Below are positions 26,009 to 38,774 of a DNA stretch of 64,000 nucleotides, in pieces. The translations under genes and the position numbers were made by a program. The stretch comes from Rhytidiadelphus loreus (lineage: Eukaryota > Streptophyta > Bryopsida > Hypnales > Hylocomiaceae): the NCBI GenBank assembly GCA_947034895.1, contig OX344763.1, positions 19,003,001 through 19,067,000 on the forward strand. The letters run 5' to 3'. The stretch's first letter is position 1; each line of letters begins with the position of its first letter. The notes under the pieces were generated by a model. It made no database searches. It saw nothing but the letters and a program-made list of their open reading frames with translations, and was not told the DNA's origin.

Positions 26009-26549
26009 ATTTGTCATTTATGTACCTAAAAATTTTCATTACTCAAAGGTGCAAAGATTCAATTGAAAGTAAAGAAAAAATCTCACTCAAAGTGGGCTCA
26101 AAGTTTGTTGACCGTGTTTGGAAGGGTGAAAAAAACCCCTTTGTAGACTTCAAATGTTTTAATCTTGCAATCTATGGGGTCAAATGGACTAAATGTTTTT
26201 CACACATGATTTTGGATTTTATAGTCTAATACACTTTTCTACGATTGGGATTCCCCCCCAAAGTTTTAATTGTCCATTTTAGTCAACGCACCAAAAATTG
26301 GTGGGTTTTGACAATTTCTCTTTAAAAACATCCTTTGGCCTGTAGGGTTTAGGGTTTAGGATGAGATGTACTTAGACAAAAATGATCCAATTTTTGAACC
26401 ATTCTTAATTTATTTCTATAGTAATCTTGAAAGTCATCCATCAACCATTTTGGAGGGTGCAACTTTCTTATAGGGTTAACTTTTAAAGAACAAACCTAGA
26501 TGAGGGGCATAATTTTAGGGTCAAATCTGAATTTCACATATATTTCTTG

Positions 26550-26637
26550 ATTTTCTTAGTCAAACTCCAAGTTCTTAATTTGGAGTTTTAGGGTCAAACT
26601 TGAATTTGACATTGTCTTGGAGTTTGACTAAGAAAAT
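26550..26637. repeat. Perfect 22-bp inverted repeat
   Basis: attttcttagtcaaactcca(ag) at 26550-26571 and its exact complement at 26616-26637. The loop contains a second related pair (aatttggagttttagggtcaaa). 26638-27228 is AT-rich without a gene. Confidence 0.85.
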
Positions 26638-27228
26638 ATAGTTTCAATAATCTATTTTTTATTCCTTTTTATTTTATTTTTCCAAAATTGTTAAAATTAT
26701 AACTTTTGCAAAACTTTGAAGGTTCTTGAAAGCATAGAATATACTACTTTTGAACTTTTCTATTGCATTTCCTTTAGCACGAGTTCAAGGATTCTTCCAA
26801 TAACACCAAGATGTTTATCACTATTATTTCTAGTTTTACTAAATAATTCATACAATTTTAAGTATTTTTGTAATTACTATGATTTTTACAAAGAAATTAT
26901 TTAACAAAATCATATAAATTTCATTTCAATGTTTTTAATTATGAAAAATTAAGTTAAATATTGAACATATATTATTACATGAAGAAAATATCAAAATTTT
27001 GGAAGGTATATTTTAAAATAGAAAACTAATGAAGCTTGACCAAATAGGATATCATTTAGGGTTAATTTGCTTAGTAAGTTAATTGAATATTGAGCTAACA
27101 ACAAAATTCATGCCATATTAGCCTACTATACCAATGTCTATATATGAGATACAACATTGTCACAAATTGTCTTTTGAGCCATTTAAAAAAAGCAATTGGT
27201 ATTTTTTGTCATAATCAAAATTGCATGC

Positions 27229-27961
27229 TTAACCTCTAAATGACAGACCCATGACCATTGATTTCAAGCCTCGCTGCCCACCATTAAATTTGTTGCCATT
27301 TTGGAATCAGATATGTATGAAAAAACTTATGTTTATTTTTCAGGGATGAAATCACATGTTTTCTTCACTTCGCAAATTTTTAAATTTTTTTTGTAGAAAA
27401 TTGATTTTTATGAGAATTTTTGAAGAAATAGTGAAAAAAAATCACATCAAATAGAAAATTACTTTGAAAATTTTCAAATTTTCACTATGTGTGTATATTA
27501 CAATGACAAACATCATAGTGTAAATTCAATTTCCGTTTCATTCTATATTTAGAATTTAGTAGACATGAAAAACACATTCAAAGTTCAAACTGCAATAAAA
27601 AATTGAATTTAAAGATTTTTTTCAAAATTCAAATTGGAGTAGGAACTAAAAAGAATGACCTTCATTTTGTTAGATTGGCTCAAACTCAGAAAATATCAAT
27701 TTTGTGGAGAAATTTTAGATTTATAGCAAGGAGCAACAACTTCCCAAAATATACTAAAATAACATATTTTTTTTACTAAACTCTCAATTACGTGGAGGCA
27801 AAATACTAGAAAGACTACAAAATCAATCGGATACCCGTTGTAACTCAACATGAAAGGTCAACAAAAAGAAAAAAATGAAAAAAATGCTTCCAATTTCTTT
27901 CCATCCCATTGAATTGCCATCGAAGTGGCACAGAATGGCGCCTCCGGCATTCAGGGGTTAA
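27229..27961 (+). mobile_element. TTAA element G (complete, 725-bp core)
   Basis: TTAA at 27229-27232 and 27958-27961. Left end CCTCTAAATGACAGACC, right end inverted CCCCTGAATGCCGGAGGC. The left subterminal block tttcaagcctcgctgcccacc matches 57727-58459. No coding capacity. Confidence 0.8.
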
Positions 27962-29520
27962 GCAATTTCAATCAAACATATAAAATTTCAATTTCAAAAT
28001 TCTAATTGGTGAATTTATTTAGGTATCATGATTTTACATGATAATTGATTGAAAACCATTGACAGATGATGTATTTACAAGATATAATTGTGAAGACATG
28101 TAGGAAACATTTGTACACACGTCTTGCCTTTTAAAGTAATAATCATCATACTACTAAAATCATAAGCACCTCTATAATATCACATATTCAAATTGTATGT
28201 TATTACAATAATAAAATGGCGTGTGTAATATCACATTTTCAAATTCTATATTGTTATAATAGTACAATGACTTGTATATTATCACATCTTCAAACTCTTC
28301 AAACTCTATGATTTTACAAGGATACAATGGTTGTTCAAAAGAATTGATTTAAAAGTAAATTTATATAATGACATTAAAGAGGTGGCACTTTGATTGCATG
28401 TTTTAGCATCGAACTTCATTGCTCTTCAACGATTTTGTGATTTTTTGAGTTTTGAATTTTCACGACATCAACATTCTTTTGCTATTACCAAGTGATTAAA
28501 AAAATCTCAAGATTTTGCTACAACAGCTCACATATTATATCAATATGTACAAAAAATCAAAATAATTGTGAATATTTTAATTTTAAGGATGCCAATATAA
28601 CAATATAGTAACAAATTGAAGATTCTAATGTTTACTTAGCACAGTAAGCACCAACTGCTAGTCTTTACTAAAATTCAAAATTCACAATATAGAGAATTCA
28701 ACATCAAGGGTCACATGCCAAAATTTAGAAAAATAGATATTTTGTAATGTTACTAGATCTTACAATTCAATAGTCACACTACAACTTGCCAAATACCTTG
28801 GAATATAACTATAGTACAATTATCTACCCAAAATGTAGTTACAATCTCAGTTACAATATATAAAGATACCTATTTTACCAAATTTTATATACCACACTCT
28901 AATATTGAACTCTCTATAGATTTTTTTTTGCTACTTAATGAAATTTTTGTGCGTATAAATGTTTCTTGCATATCCCCTCAATTGAATCTTATAAATTCAT
29001 CACCAATAGTTTTCAATCAAACTATGGAATTTATCTATTAAAATTCATTTGAAATAGAGTTTTTTTCTTTCAAATTGAAATTTGATATGCAAAATGGAGA
29101 TTGACTAAGAATGAAATGCTTATTCCACATCACAACAAATAAAAATTGCATTTCACATTATTAATAATGAAAAATTCTCTACATGATGCAATATGGCAGA
29201 TTGTAAGAATATTTCATTGTGCCATGTTCCAACTACTATAATAAGGTAACTCAACCTCGAATTGTTTGACTGAGCATTTGAATATAGTTCATATTATTAA
29301 ATTTGACAATAATCAAAAGAAGATTCTATATTCTCTTAGTATATATTTTTGAACTCTACATGAATAAACTATGAGATTTCAAAGTATTAAAAATAGGCAT
29401 ATCCAATATTGACTAAGGCTATCATGAATAGAGGCAACATATTTTAGTGTAGTAGTCATTTTAAGAAATTAGTAGTAATCAACTAAGGTAACTACACTTA
29501 AATGTATTTGAATAAACAAT
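27962..29520. other. AT-rich intergenic DNA, no gene seen
   Basis: A locally repeated motif, atatcacattttcaaattctat, recurs at 28180, 28230 and 28280 (about 50-60 bp period, degenerate). Otherwise nothing. Confidence 0.5.
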
Positions 29521-29524
29521 CAAA

Positions 29525-30471
29525 CATTGTTCCTCCTATTAAAGATTGAACATAATTATGTCTCTTTGGTTCTTTTTTATGTTCATAATGCTAGATTTTG
29601 TTAAAATATTTTAAAATTTGTTAAAACATGTTATATTAAACAAGTTTGAACATAAAATTTTCTTGTTAACCCCTAAATGCCCAAGGCCTATTTTGAACTT
29701 CTTGGAATCTACTCTAAATTGAATAGAATGCCAACATTTTGATAAGTTGTACCAATTTTTTTGGAATTGTAACAGTACAAATTCAAATAACACATGTTAG
29801 AGATCTTATAGGAAAAGAAAATACAACAATATCACTTATGGAGTGAAAGATTATAACGTTTAACCATGAGGGTATTAAAACTGCAAAAGTGATGTGAAGT
29901 CTTTCAATCCTCTTTTCACAAGTCAAATAAAAAAAGTTAGTGACCAAAAAAATATGAGGTTAGAGGGCCCAACATGTATAATCCCAATCAATTTATGGCT
30001 TCTCAAAATCTACTCCATAATTTTTTTAAATGAATTTTGAATGGGATTTTTTCTCCAAGATCTAGTATATTTGAGACTCATTTCCAAGAGCTCTCAACAC
30101 TACAAGAAGCCAAGATTGCAATGGATACCCTTGTACAAAATCTTGAATAGAAAAATCACTATCATTTATTTTCATGATTGGATTTTTGATGCCAAAACTA
30201 GACTTCAAGAAGAACTTTCCAAAAATAAAAACTACTAAAAATAGCAACTTGGTTGGATTTTATTTAACTTCAAAGTTTTGCAAACACCAGATTTGGGTGC
30301 CTTGGGCATTTAGGGGTTAAAAATCTTGATTCTTTCTTGGCAAATTTATGTTAAAAATTTTCAAAACTTATCAAACATAACATGTTTCAACAATTTTAAC
30401 AAAATCTAACATGATGATCTTTACAAAGAAACATAGTTATGTTCAAATCTAGGAATTGTTTTCTACTAGTG
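29525..30471. mobile_element. CACTA-like fold-back element split by TTAA element H
   Basis: Inverted arms of about 130 bp flank H: ttgaacataattatgtctctttgg, tagattttgttaaaat and aaaacatgtta on the left; their complements at 30340-30450 on the right. The right end reads, inverted, CACTAGTAGAAAACAATTCC (30452-30471). The left end is eroded, so its boundary is approximate. Confidence 0.65.
29666..30320. mobile_element. TTAA element H (complete, 647-bp core)
   Basis: TTAA at 29666-29669 and 30317-30320. Perfect 18-bp terminal inverted repeats CCCCTAAATGCCCAAGGC. Sits between the arms of a CACTA-like fold-back. Short frames on both strands (60-65 codons) have no family motif. Confidence 0.92.
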
Positions 30472-31323
30472 TTTTTTAGTTGGATTTTGTTGGAAGTCAA
30501 AAAACATTATAGATTCTCTTCTAATGCATTTATTGGACATTGGATGAAGAAGCTATGAATTTTCAAAGTGCTAAAAATAGGTGTTTCAAAAACCAAAATT
30601 ACATTCTCAAAAATAGTGAAAATACATTTTAGACAAAAATATGATGGCATTAGTTTTAAAAAGGGGTCACAGTTAGTCATAGTTACTTTAGGTGTAGTAA
30701 CCTTAATTATTCATTCAATTGTACGCTTTTGGAGTTGTAGATGCTACTAACACTAATTTATTCTACAAGTGAACTTACAACTTAGTGTCATTTGCTAAAT
30801 TAGTGTAACTACAAAGTTTTCTATTTTTGAAAATTGATACAATATTGTATTATTTTAGCCCAAACAATTTAAAGTAATTTGACTTTGATTAAAAGTGTCA
30901 TACGTACTAATGGATTTAAATCATTGCTACTGACTCTTGTACAAGGTGATAAATTGAGCACTTGATGATGGCATAATTAATTCTTGAATGTTCAATTGAC
31001 TTAATTCATCTAAATTGTTAAGCATCCATGTCAACCCTCAAACCCACCCTTTCCCTACTTCTCAAAGATTTCAATAATTCTAATCAAAACAATGACACAT
31101 TGTATTTAATATGAATTTATTATATTAAGTGCACAATGTGAGTTACAACTCATCAATCAACCAGATCACACTCCCATCCACACAAATGGTCACTTTTTCA
31201 TCCATCAAAATATCTTTACATTTTTTGGAATTATTATTGAGTTAAAATCTACTTCTAGCAAACTGAAGAAAATACTATATTTCCTTATGTAGTAAGGGTA
31301 TTTGCAAAATTTGTAATGGTTGT
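30472..31323. other. Intergenic DNA, no gene seen
   Basis: 30540-30600 (gctatgaattttcaaagtgctaaaaataggtg) is a copy of the dispersed repeat also at 19590 and 29370. No coding signal. Confidence 0.5.
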
Positions 31324-31331
31324 ACTATTAG

Positions 31332-31919
31332 CACGGGAAGGACACTCTCATTCCATTTGGGGTACCCACGTGTAGTAGCGGAAAAAGTAATACATGTAAT
31401 ACACCTTGAATAAACTATAATTTCATCCTAAAATTTTGAACTTTGTTTAACAATGACTAAAGGTTTCTATTGACAAAAATTTCAATTCCAAATAACATAA
31501 GATATATTGTCTAGAAAGGGTTGAAAAATGAACTAAAATGGCATGTTCTCCAACTAAAATATTTATAGAGCTCACATGAAGATGACTATTGCATCAATAT
31601 TCAAGCAAAATAAACTTTCAATAGAAAGCTATTCTATAGAATTTTTTTTTTCATTTTTCAATTTTTTTTTTCTTATATAATATAGAGGTGTGAAAGTTAT
31701 TTTTTAGCTTTACAATGCATCTTTCTTCTTAAAAAATTTATAACTAATTACTATTAGCATAAAAAAATATCAATAATTCAAAACATAAACTTTTAAAGTA
31801 GTAAAATCTATCTATAATTTTCTTTTTTTTAAATAAATAAATTTTAAGGTGTATAATTACATGTATTACTTTTTCCACTACACGTGGGTTGCTAAAACGT
31901 GGGGAGTGTCGTCCCCGGG
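31332..31919. mobile_element. hAT-like non-autonomous element (588 bp)
   Basis: Flanked by the exact 8-bp direct repeat ACTATTAG (31324-31331 and 31920-31927), the hAT target-duplication length. Imperfect terminal inverted repeats: CACGGGAAGGACACTC and, from the other end, CCCGGGGACGACACTC. Longer subterminal complementarity (cccacgtgtagt, gaaaaagtaatacatgtaat). The interior is AT-rich and non-coding. Confidence 0.82.
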
Positions 31920-32499
31920 ACTATTAGTAATTATTAAATATAAGTACAAATTCCAATGAGGTGAAAGTTATAGTATTGAAAATTGCAAGACTTCTAGATT
32001 TAGTCAACTACAATGTACACTACTATTCTCACATCAAGTTCAAATACTAAATAAAAGAATTTCATGAATTCTTGCAAATCATAAAGTATCAATTTTTATT
32101 TTTCATTTTGAAAACATAAAGTATCAATTTAATGTGAATGTTCAATTGAATACACACATTAAATTTGTTCATGGTATATAACAACAATGCAATATCCAAC
32201 AAATGTAAAATCTTTGATTTCTCCTATGATTTATAGCCTAATATACTCAAACCTTATTAATTTGACCCTCTCTTCAACGGCATTTTGGAATATTCTATAC
32301 ACTTACTAGCCCTCCAAATTTTATGTCCTTTATTAGCCTTGTATTGCCAAAAATAATAATTTGGTTTGCAATGTTCATTTGGTCAATTAGCAAGTAAATG
32401 TAAATTCAATGGTACACAACATGTACCCTTTTTGTAGCAAATGCATAACCTTACCTACTAAAATAGAAAAATTAATGAACAAATGATCACTCAATCATT

Positions 32500-32599
32500 T
32501 GTGAAATTTTCAAAGAAAAAAATAAAAATTCCATTTGTAGTGGGCTATCCAAAATCACTATTTTGCCAAAAAAGCAGTGTTTTGTTCTTTAGGGGTTAA
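32500..32599 (-). mobile_element. Isolated end of a TTAA element
   Basis: Ends TTCTTTAGGGGTTAA at 32599, preceded by the block ttgccaaaaaagcagtg and catttgtagtgggc, matching inverted the end of the element at 45323. The other end is not found. Confidence 0.6.
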
Positions 32600-33670
32600 T
32601 AATCAACAAAAAGCAAAGTATAACCTTGTCGTCATATGGGTACCTCAAAAATTTTCAAGGGAGGAACATCATGTTTTTTTTTAATTACAGGGTTTACCTC
32701 TTGTATGATGTTAATTAAAGTAGTCATTCAAAGTTTGTGTCTTGCACTTGTCTTCCTCTAGCCAAGGATAAATATAAAAAACTACCTCTATTTTGTGGTT
32801 GCTCAAAGTCACGTGTTCTTCACCTCCTACTATGTTCTTCACTTCTCCTAGCTAATTAGGGGCCTCTGATTCCAAATTTGAATTCAAAACCTCCAGATTT
32901 CATCATGGGTTGCAAATAAAAAATTCCAACGTTTTCACCAAGGTGAAAAATGCAGACTTCAATTGACTACTTTAACATCATGCCTACCTCCTAATGCAGG
33001 GTTTAGGTTTGAATTCACCATCTAAGTTCATGAGTGAGGCTTAGATAGTTAAGCCATTCCCAACAACTGCTTCATTCACCCCAATCTTTCAAACCAGAAT
33101 TACCCTTCCTTCTTCTCAACAAAATTAAGCTTAACGCTGATATTGGTGTTGAAGTTTGACAACATTATTAGAAGTACTTGGGAGTTGGTGATGTCAATGG
33201 CGTTTTTTGCAATACGAACTTGTGGTCTTCAAACACGTGGTTGCCAATCAAAGAACCCGTGCATCACAATTAATTAGTTCCATCAACTATTCATGTCTCC
33301 TTGGCTCTTGTCCCGCTTCAGCAGTTCAGATGAGACGACCTCTTAACCGCGCCTGTCCATATTGTTATAATTGACCTTAAAAACCTCATGTGATCCTGCT
33401 TCCGACATGTGTCATCAGCCAACGAACAAGGCATTGATCAGTCCTTCAGGGCCACAGGAAACGCCATCGAGATTGTGTCAAGTAATAGACGTCGATAGCC
33501 CCAGGGAGGTTTGAGACGGTCGTGAGTTCTTTCATTGTTTCATCTGAATTCCAAAATAATGTCCACTTTAAAATCCCACATTGGACGCGTGTCACGAGTC
33601 AATCAATCACATGGCTTTCGTGTCCTTGTTGTAATATCAAGTATTTGATACAATCCTCTGAGATATTTGC
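32600..33670. other. Intergenic DNA with a GC-richer island, no gene supported
   Basis: 33060-33540 is about as GC-rich as the gene islands but has frequent stops in all frames and no recognised motif. It could be an old transposon or regulatory remnant. Confidence 0.4.
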
Positions 33671-33890
33671 ACCTAATTGTGACCTGTTTCTAAAATCGAC
33701 ACCTACAAATTCTTGTCTATATGTACAACCCCTTGTTCAAGTTGTCACCCAATTGTGACTTGTTTCTAAAATCGACACCTACAAATTCTTGTCTATATGT
33801 ACAACCCTTGTTCAAGTTGCACCTGATTGTGACTTGTTTCTAAAATTGACACCTACAAATTTTTGTCTAAATGTACAATCCCTATTCATG
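33671..33890. repeat. Minisatellite, three copies of about 75 bp
   Basis: Units at 33671-33746, 33747-33820 and 33821-33890 share aattgtgacttgtttctaaa, cgacacctacaaattcttg and atgtacaaccc. Divergence rises in the third copy. Confidence 0.9.
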
Positions 33891-34896
33891 AGAGGGTAGG
33901 GGTGATTTTGGACGCACCGATTTTCAACACTTTGAAAATTCATAATATATTCATACGGTGTTCAAGAAACTTGTATGGTAAGAGAATTTGGAATCCCCTT
34001 TTACTAGACCAATCAAAACCTTAGATACATTAGTAATGGAAGACAGTCATGCTAAAATACTTATTTGAACAATTTAAGGTATAGTTACCTTGTATGAAAA
34101 AAAAATTTGGGGAAAAAAATGATTTGTGAAGGTTACTTGGGCATAATGTCAAGTTGTCTCAAGGGATATTGAATGTCCAAATTTATTTTTGGAGGTGGAG
34201 TGAAAGGCTCTTATATAGCTTGAGGATTATAGTTTGTAATGTTTGCCCATGTTGTTATTCAACCAAACATCGATGATTTTCTTTAGAGCATGATTGTGTC
34301 ACGAACCAACATGAAGCCTTTGAGGTCCTTGCCACAAAATACCATCTCTTTGATATAGTCTATATGGATTAGATAAATTTTCAAAGAATCTTGAATGTTC
34401 TTTTTGGTTGATCAAAAGCTCACATGTAGAAAAAGAATTAGGTTGTTGGAATTGAAGGATGTTCTAGATTCTTTTAGTATGTATTATAGACACTGTGAGA
34501 ATGCATTGTGGATTTTCAACTATAAGTGTACTCTAAAATCAATATATGGCTCTCAAGTTTAAGAATTGAACATTATAAGTACATGCATTGCAACATGGTT
34601 ACAATCAAGTGTGGATATCTCATACAAAGTTGCAATCAAACAAAAAGATTCAACTTTTTGTTTACATGCCATCATGGAGAGGCATAATGTTTACATAAGC
34701 AAAGCAAAATGAAGAACTCTCCTATTAGGAATTGTGAGAAGGTTGAAGCTTGATGCTAGGTGGTTAAGGCACAAGAATTTCTAGATGTATAGTGAGATGT
34801 GAGTAAAATGATCTAGTTTATCACTCACATATCATCAATAGTAATATCACTTCAAACCTTATTGAATACATGTTGGGGTAGGTTGTTTAAGAACTA
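33891..34896. other. Intergenic DNA, no gene seen
   Basis: 34440-34550 resembles the dispersed repeat near 29340/30480 (gttctagattcttttagtatg). Nothing coding recognised. Confidence 0.45.
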
Positions 34897-35103
34897 TTCC
34901 CTCTGTCCCAAAATTATCTTTGGGTTCTCCTAAATTTTTTTGTCTACAAATGATATTTTGATTGCTCAAAAATGGTCATTTTTGTTCTTGAAGATTCAAT
35001 AAATGATTAACAACTTCCTTAAAATACTTAAAAACAGGTTGAAATACCGTTATTTTCAGCCTTAATCCAAAACATTTTGTCCATCATTTTGGAGCGGAGG
35101 GAA
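34897..35103. mobile_element. Stowaway-like MITE (207 bp)
   Basis: TA on both sides (34895-34896 and 35104-35105). Ends TTCCCTCTGTCCCAAAAT and, inverted, TTCCCTCCGCTCCAAAAT, close to the Tc1/mariner Stowaway consensus CTCCCTCYGTCCCAAAAT. Non-coding. Confidence 0.85.
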
Positions 35104-35105
35104 TA

Positions 35106-36651
35106 TGAAGTAGCCAATCAAAACATTTAATGATACCACTTGTGTAGAGATCCCAACCTCAAATTTTATGTGAACAATGGTTGTTACAATGATTGACGAA
35201 TTGAAAAGAATGCCATTCAATTCAATATAATGTCATTATCTACCTCAAGGTGATGGGTATAAAATTAACATTGAAGAGTTCATCATCTACATCAAGACTA
35301 CCATCTGAAGTAGGAACACAAAAATGTGCCATGTGCCTAGAAGTGTCACTCATGAGATGCTCACAATGTGTCCATCTCTTAAATCAACATGCACCTATTC
35401 TTGGAGAAATGGTTTCAAAACATATACCAAAAAAACTTTGACTCTTCATAACTTTTGCATATGATATCCGAATGATGCAATCTTTGGTGTATTGAAACCT
35501 CCTTTCACTTGCCAATGAGAAAAAAACAATGTCACCAGTCCTAACTGACCAAAGATCGATCCTGAAAAAGATCCTTGGTGCATTGAAATCCTGGAAATAC
35601 AAAAGCTCCTAAGGTCGCTTTGCCTAAGGACTATGATGAAGTTATGCCAAAATTTCAGGGTTTTGCAATGCACGTTCAAGTTCTCCCACAAATTTGCCTT
35701 TTTTTTGTTATCTGAATAGCTGCTCCTTCCTTCAATTTGAGGTATAATCTCCAGTCCTTTTGAGTCGCTTCCTGGGCTAATTCTCCCGATAAAGCCACTT
35801 TGTTTGTGCTCCCTTTCTTGTAGTACATCTTTCTTTTAGTTGTTACCAAGAAAATGAAAACAAATACAAAATGAAGAATGAAGAATGACACTAAAGAATG
35901 CTAGTCACGGATGCAATAGTGTCTTCCCCAACATGTCATAATACTGTTCAGCAATATTGCAGAAATAATTGGTAGAGTAACTGATTAGAGCCAAGCAAAG
36001 AGGCCAGGGAGGAGATTGAAGTTTTCAAGAAATGGGCAGGGGCAAGGCTGGCAACTTACAATATTACTGTGCATCTACAGTAGTCCTACATTACTTATTT
36101 GGACGGTGTTTGTCATTGTACATATTCCTGCTTGGGCTGCCTGCATGTGTAAAACTGGAACCAGGTTGAGAAAAGAAATGATGGTCACTAACTTAAAAGG
36201 TGTCTGAGTGTTGCTGCCGCCTTCAACTGTACAGTACAATGTAATCTCCCCATTCCCAGACTCACTGGGAGTTTGGTGCAGCAGATCAGACTGACCTTAC
36301 AACTGCACAAAAGTACTACCTACCTCGCATCAGTTACATTCAAAAAAATGGGCTTGACTCTCAGGTTTCTAGGCAAACAGTAAATGAGGAAATGCCCTAC
36401 TAGCTGCTGTGCACAATAAAACATTCTTTTAGCAGTTGGTGAGAACTCACCGAAAAAGGCTCAAAAGTCTGACAAATCACTGTTGGAGAGCATGCATGCC
36501 ACTTGGTGAGTGGCCAATACCTATGTTCTTCCTACAGCTTTTGGGTACCTCCCTCTTGAGATGAAGGAGCACAGACAACACCTGGATTCGTTTTCCAAAG
36601 GTGTTGAGGCAGCTACTCAAGAATGCGCTGCAGTAGGAGTTCGTTGTAGCG
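35106..36651. other. RSPH1 downstream flank, no further gene supported
   Basis: 35421-35525 is an inverted copy of dispersed repeat X. A 71-codon minus-strand frame (35676-35891) has a protein-like stretch (SGELAQEATQKDWRLYLKLK), but I recognise no family. 36000-36650 is moderately GC-rich and may hold the RSPH1 3' UTR. Confidence 0.4.
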
Positions 36652-38721
36652 CTATTTGAATTTCATTGGAACGACAAATGAAGGCAAACTCTTGGCATCC
36701 GGAGGAGGGAATAAGGATGGCGAAGCTTTCATGGCATATTCAAGGATCTCTTTAGCAGGTGTTTGTTTTGTTGATCCTAGTGTCCACTTGCTCTTCTCAA
36801 ACGTGCCTGTCACCGTGGATTTGGACCTGAAAAACAAAAACTTCCCCGGCCCCTCAGGTTTGCTCTTGGCGAAGTCACCCTCGTAGAAATCACCGTTTTT
36901 GAACAGCCACTTACCTGGTCATGGATTCATAACACCTATGTAATTCTATGACAAGATAAATATGTAAAAAAGCATCTTACAGTCAATATTTGTACAATAT
37001 GAATCCAAATTTGGGTTCATTGAACTGTGGCAAAAGCATTTTTGGTTCACCAGACAGTTTCAAATCCTCAACTGATTCCCCAAATAAATCTTGTTTACTC
37101 AAAATGACTTACATGAGGATCATTATATATAGAGAAAAACTCCAATTTTTCTTTGGAACTTGCATACAAAGAGATTTTGTTCTATTAAAGTCACGCATTA
37201 AAAGTGAGAGCGCAACAAAAACTAAATATCCCTCTCGAAGATAGGCTACACTACACAGACAATCACTCGATCAATTGAGCAACCTTACAAGGGTGGTAAA
37301 TGTATCATTCATGATTTACGTAGGTGTGATTAAACTCCCTCCAGGCCCACTCACCTTTCACGAAGAATCCTTTCTCCCAATCTCCGATGAACTGCACCAA
37401 CCAATCCACGCCACGCCACCTCGTCAGATCAATGTCACAATCTTCCAATCAACTTGACACGTTTTATACTGTTCCAAAAACTAAACGACAAAATATCCTA
37501 GGAGAAATTTGAGCCAACAGAATCGGACTAAAGGCGTTGGGCAACTACCAGAAATTCCAGTACAAAATCTCGTAATTCTCTGCAGACAGGATCACCCCTA
37601 ACAAACATGAACCCGTACTATTCCTAATAATACAGTGGATTTCCGGGTCAAGGGTGTCAGTTACTACTAGCTCTAAACAAAATGTCTTAAGCTTGCTTAC
37701 TTGACTCATGGTATTCTTGAAGAAGTAAGTGCCGACACCATGTTTTTTATCCTCAGACCACTGCCCCTTGTAGATGTCGCCATTGGCATACGTATACTGT
37801 CCTTCTCCACTCCTTAAATCTTGGTACCATGAACCTGCACACCTGATATGCCTCCGTGACTCTGAATTCTCTGGATAAAAGCTAGCTTCATAAGAGTAAC
37901 ATGTATGCGTGGAGAATACACATTTGAACCTCTAAACTACAGCTGTGGATAAGTTAGAGGATACTCTTTGCACCATTTTAAGCATATCTTTAGGAGTGTG
38001 ATTTTGGGGAGATGCATGGAAGTGTGGAGATATTTGGACACGAGTCAAATTATTGAGATCAGAGTATTAACACAAAGTAAGAATCTCTTACGCAATTTGT
38101 TTTTACATCTGCTGGTAATAGGAGCTGATATTGAAAATGAAACTGCAAATAGTGTAGTAGACATGAGGGAAACCTGTGTAGACGCTTTGGTCAGGATAGG
38201 TCATCGTGCCGAACCCGGCCTTTTGGTTGTTGGTGTAATTTCCTTCATAGGAGGCACCATTCACGAACGTGTATCTTCCAAAACTGTTTCGCTTGCCGTC
38301 GTAGTAAGAGCCCCAAAAATTGTCGCCATTGGGATACGTTGCGAAGCCCGGCCCTACTGGTTCATAATTCTCGATTCTTCCACTCCACGAAAATTCCTGT
38401 GGACAGACCAGAGCCAGCTTGAGAAAAACTTACCCTGTTCTCAAGTTCCTTAGAATGTTTAGGGTTGCAAGGAGTTAAATCCTTTGGAATTAAGCACTCA
38501 TACCTCCTTATCAGTACAACCTATAATATCCTGCACTTTTGGTGGACTATATCGCTCTTGTCACACATTCAAACTACCTTAGGTGGTAAGATTACAGAGA
38601 TTTGAGTGTTTAATAATGTGGTTGTTACTTTGAATCAAAATCTGTGCTTGGAATGGAAATTTTCAATTACCTGCTCTTCCTCCTCTCCCTCTTCGTCTTC
38701 TTCGTCCTCTTCACTCGACAT
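36652..38721 (-). CDS. RSPH1: Radial spoke head protein 1 homologue (MORN-repeat protein), five exons
   Basis: Structural protein of the axonemal radial spoke head, which relays signals from the central pair to the dyneins of motile flagella. Exons read from the sequence: 38671-38721, 38174-38396, 37701-37834, 37355-37391, 36652-36914 (stop TAG at 36652-36654). All four introns are GT-AG (274, 339, 309 and 440 bp), and phases 0, 1, 0, 1 join without a break into 235 residues. Residues 1-17 are acidic (Ser-Ser, then Glu/Asp runs), encoded by exon 1. About six MORN repeats follow from residue 37 to about 175, with cores such as YPNGDNF, FVNGASYEG, YANGDIYKGQW and FKNGDFYEG; each Y/F-x-G-x-W/Y pattern is visible. 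The segment KPEGPGKFLF (166-175) matches the RSPH1 end-of-MORN region. The remaining 60 residues are not repetitive. The protein is shorter than the vertebrate homologue (about 310 aa), mainly by lacking a long acidic tail. A pyrimidine run plus CAG inside exon 5 resembles an acceptor but is coding. Known biology: retained in plants with swimming sperm, absent from flowering plants. A related MORN protein cannot be fully excluded. Confidence 0.92.
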
Positions 38722-38774
38722 TTGTCACCAACTCTTGTAATTCTTTTAGTTCCTGCTTTTTCCAGGTGCAAACC

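Noticed and set aside
32990..33070. tRNA-like sequence with ggtttgaattcacc
   Set aside because: The B-box-like stretch has no matching A box or cloverleaf stems at proper spacing.
37968..38453. 161-codon plus-strand frame
   Set aside because: Antisense of RSPH1 exon 2 and its introns; the minus strand encodes MORN repeats with matching splice sites.
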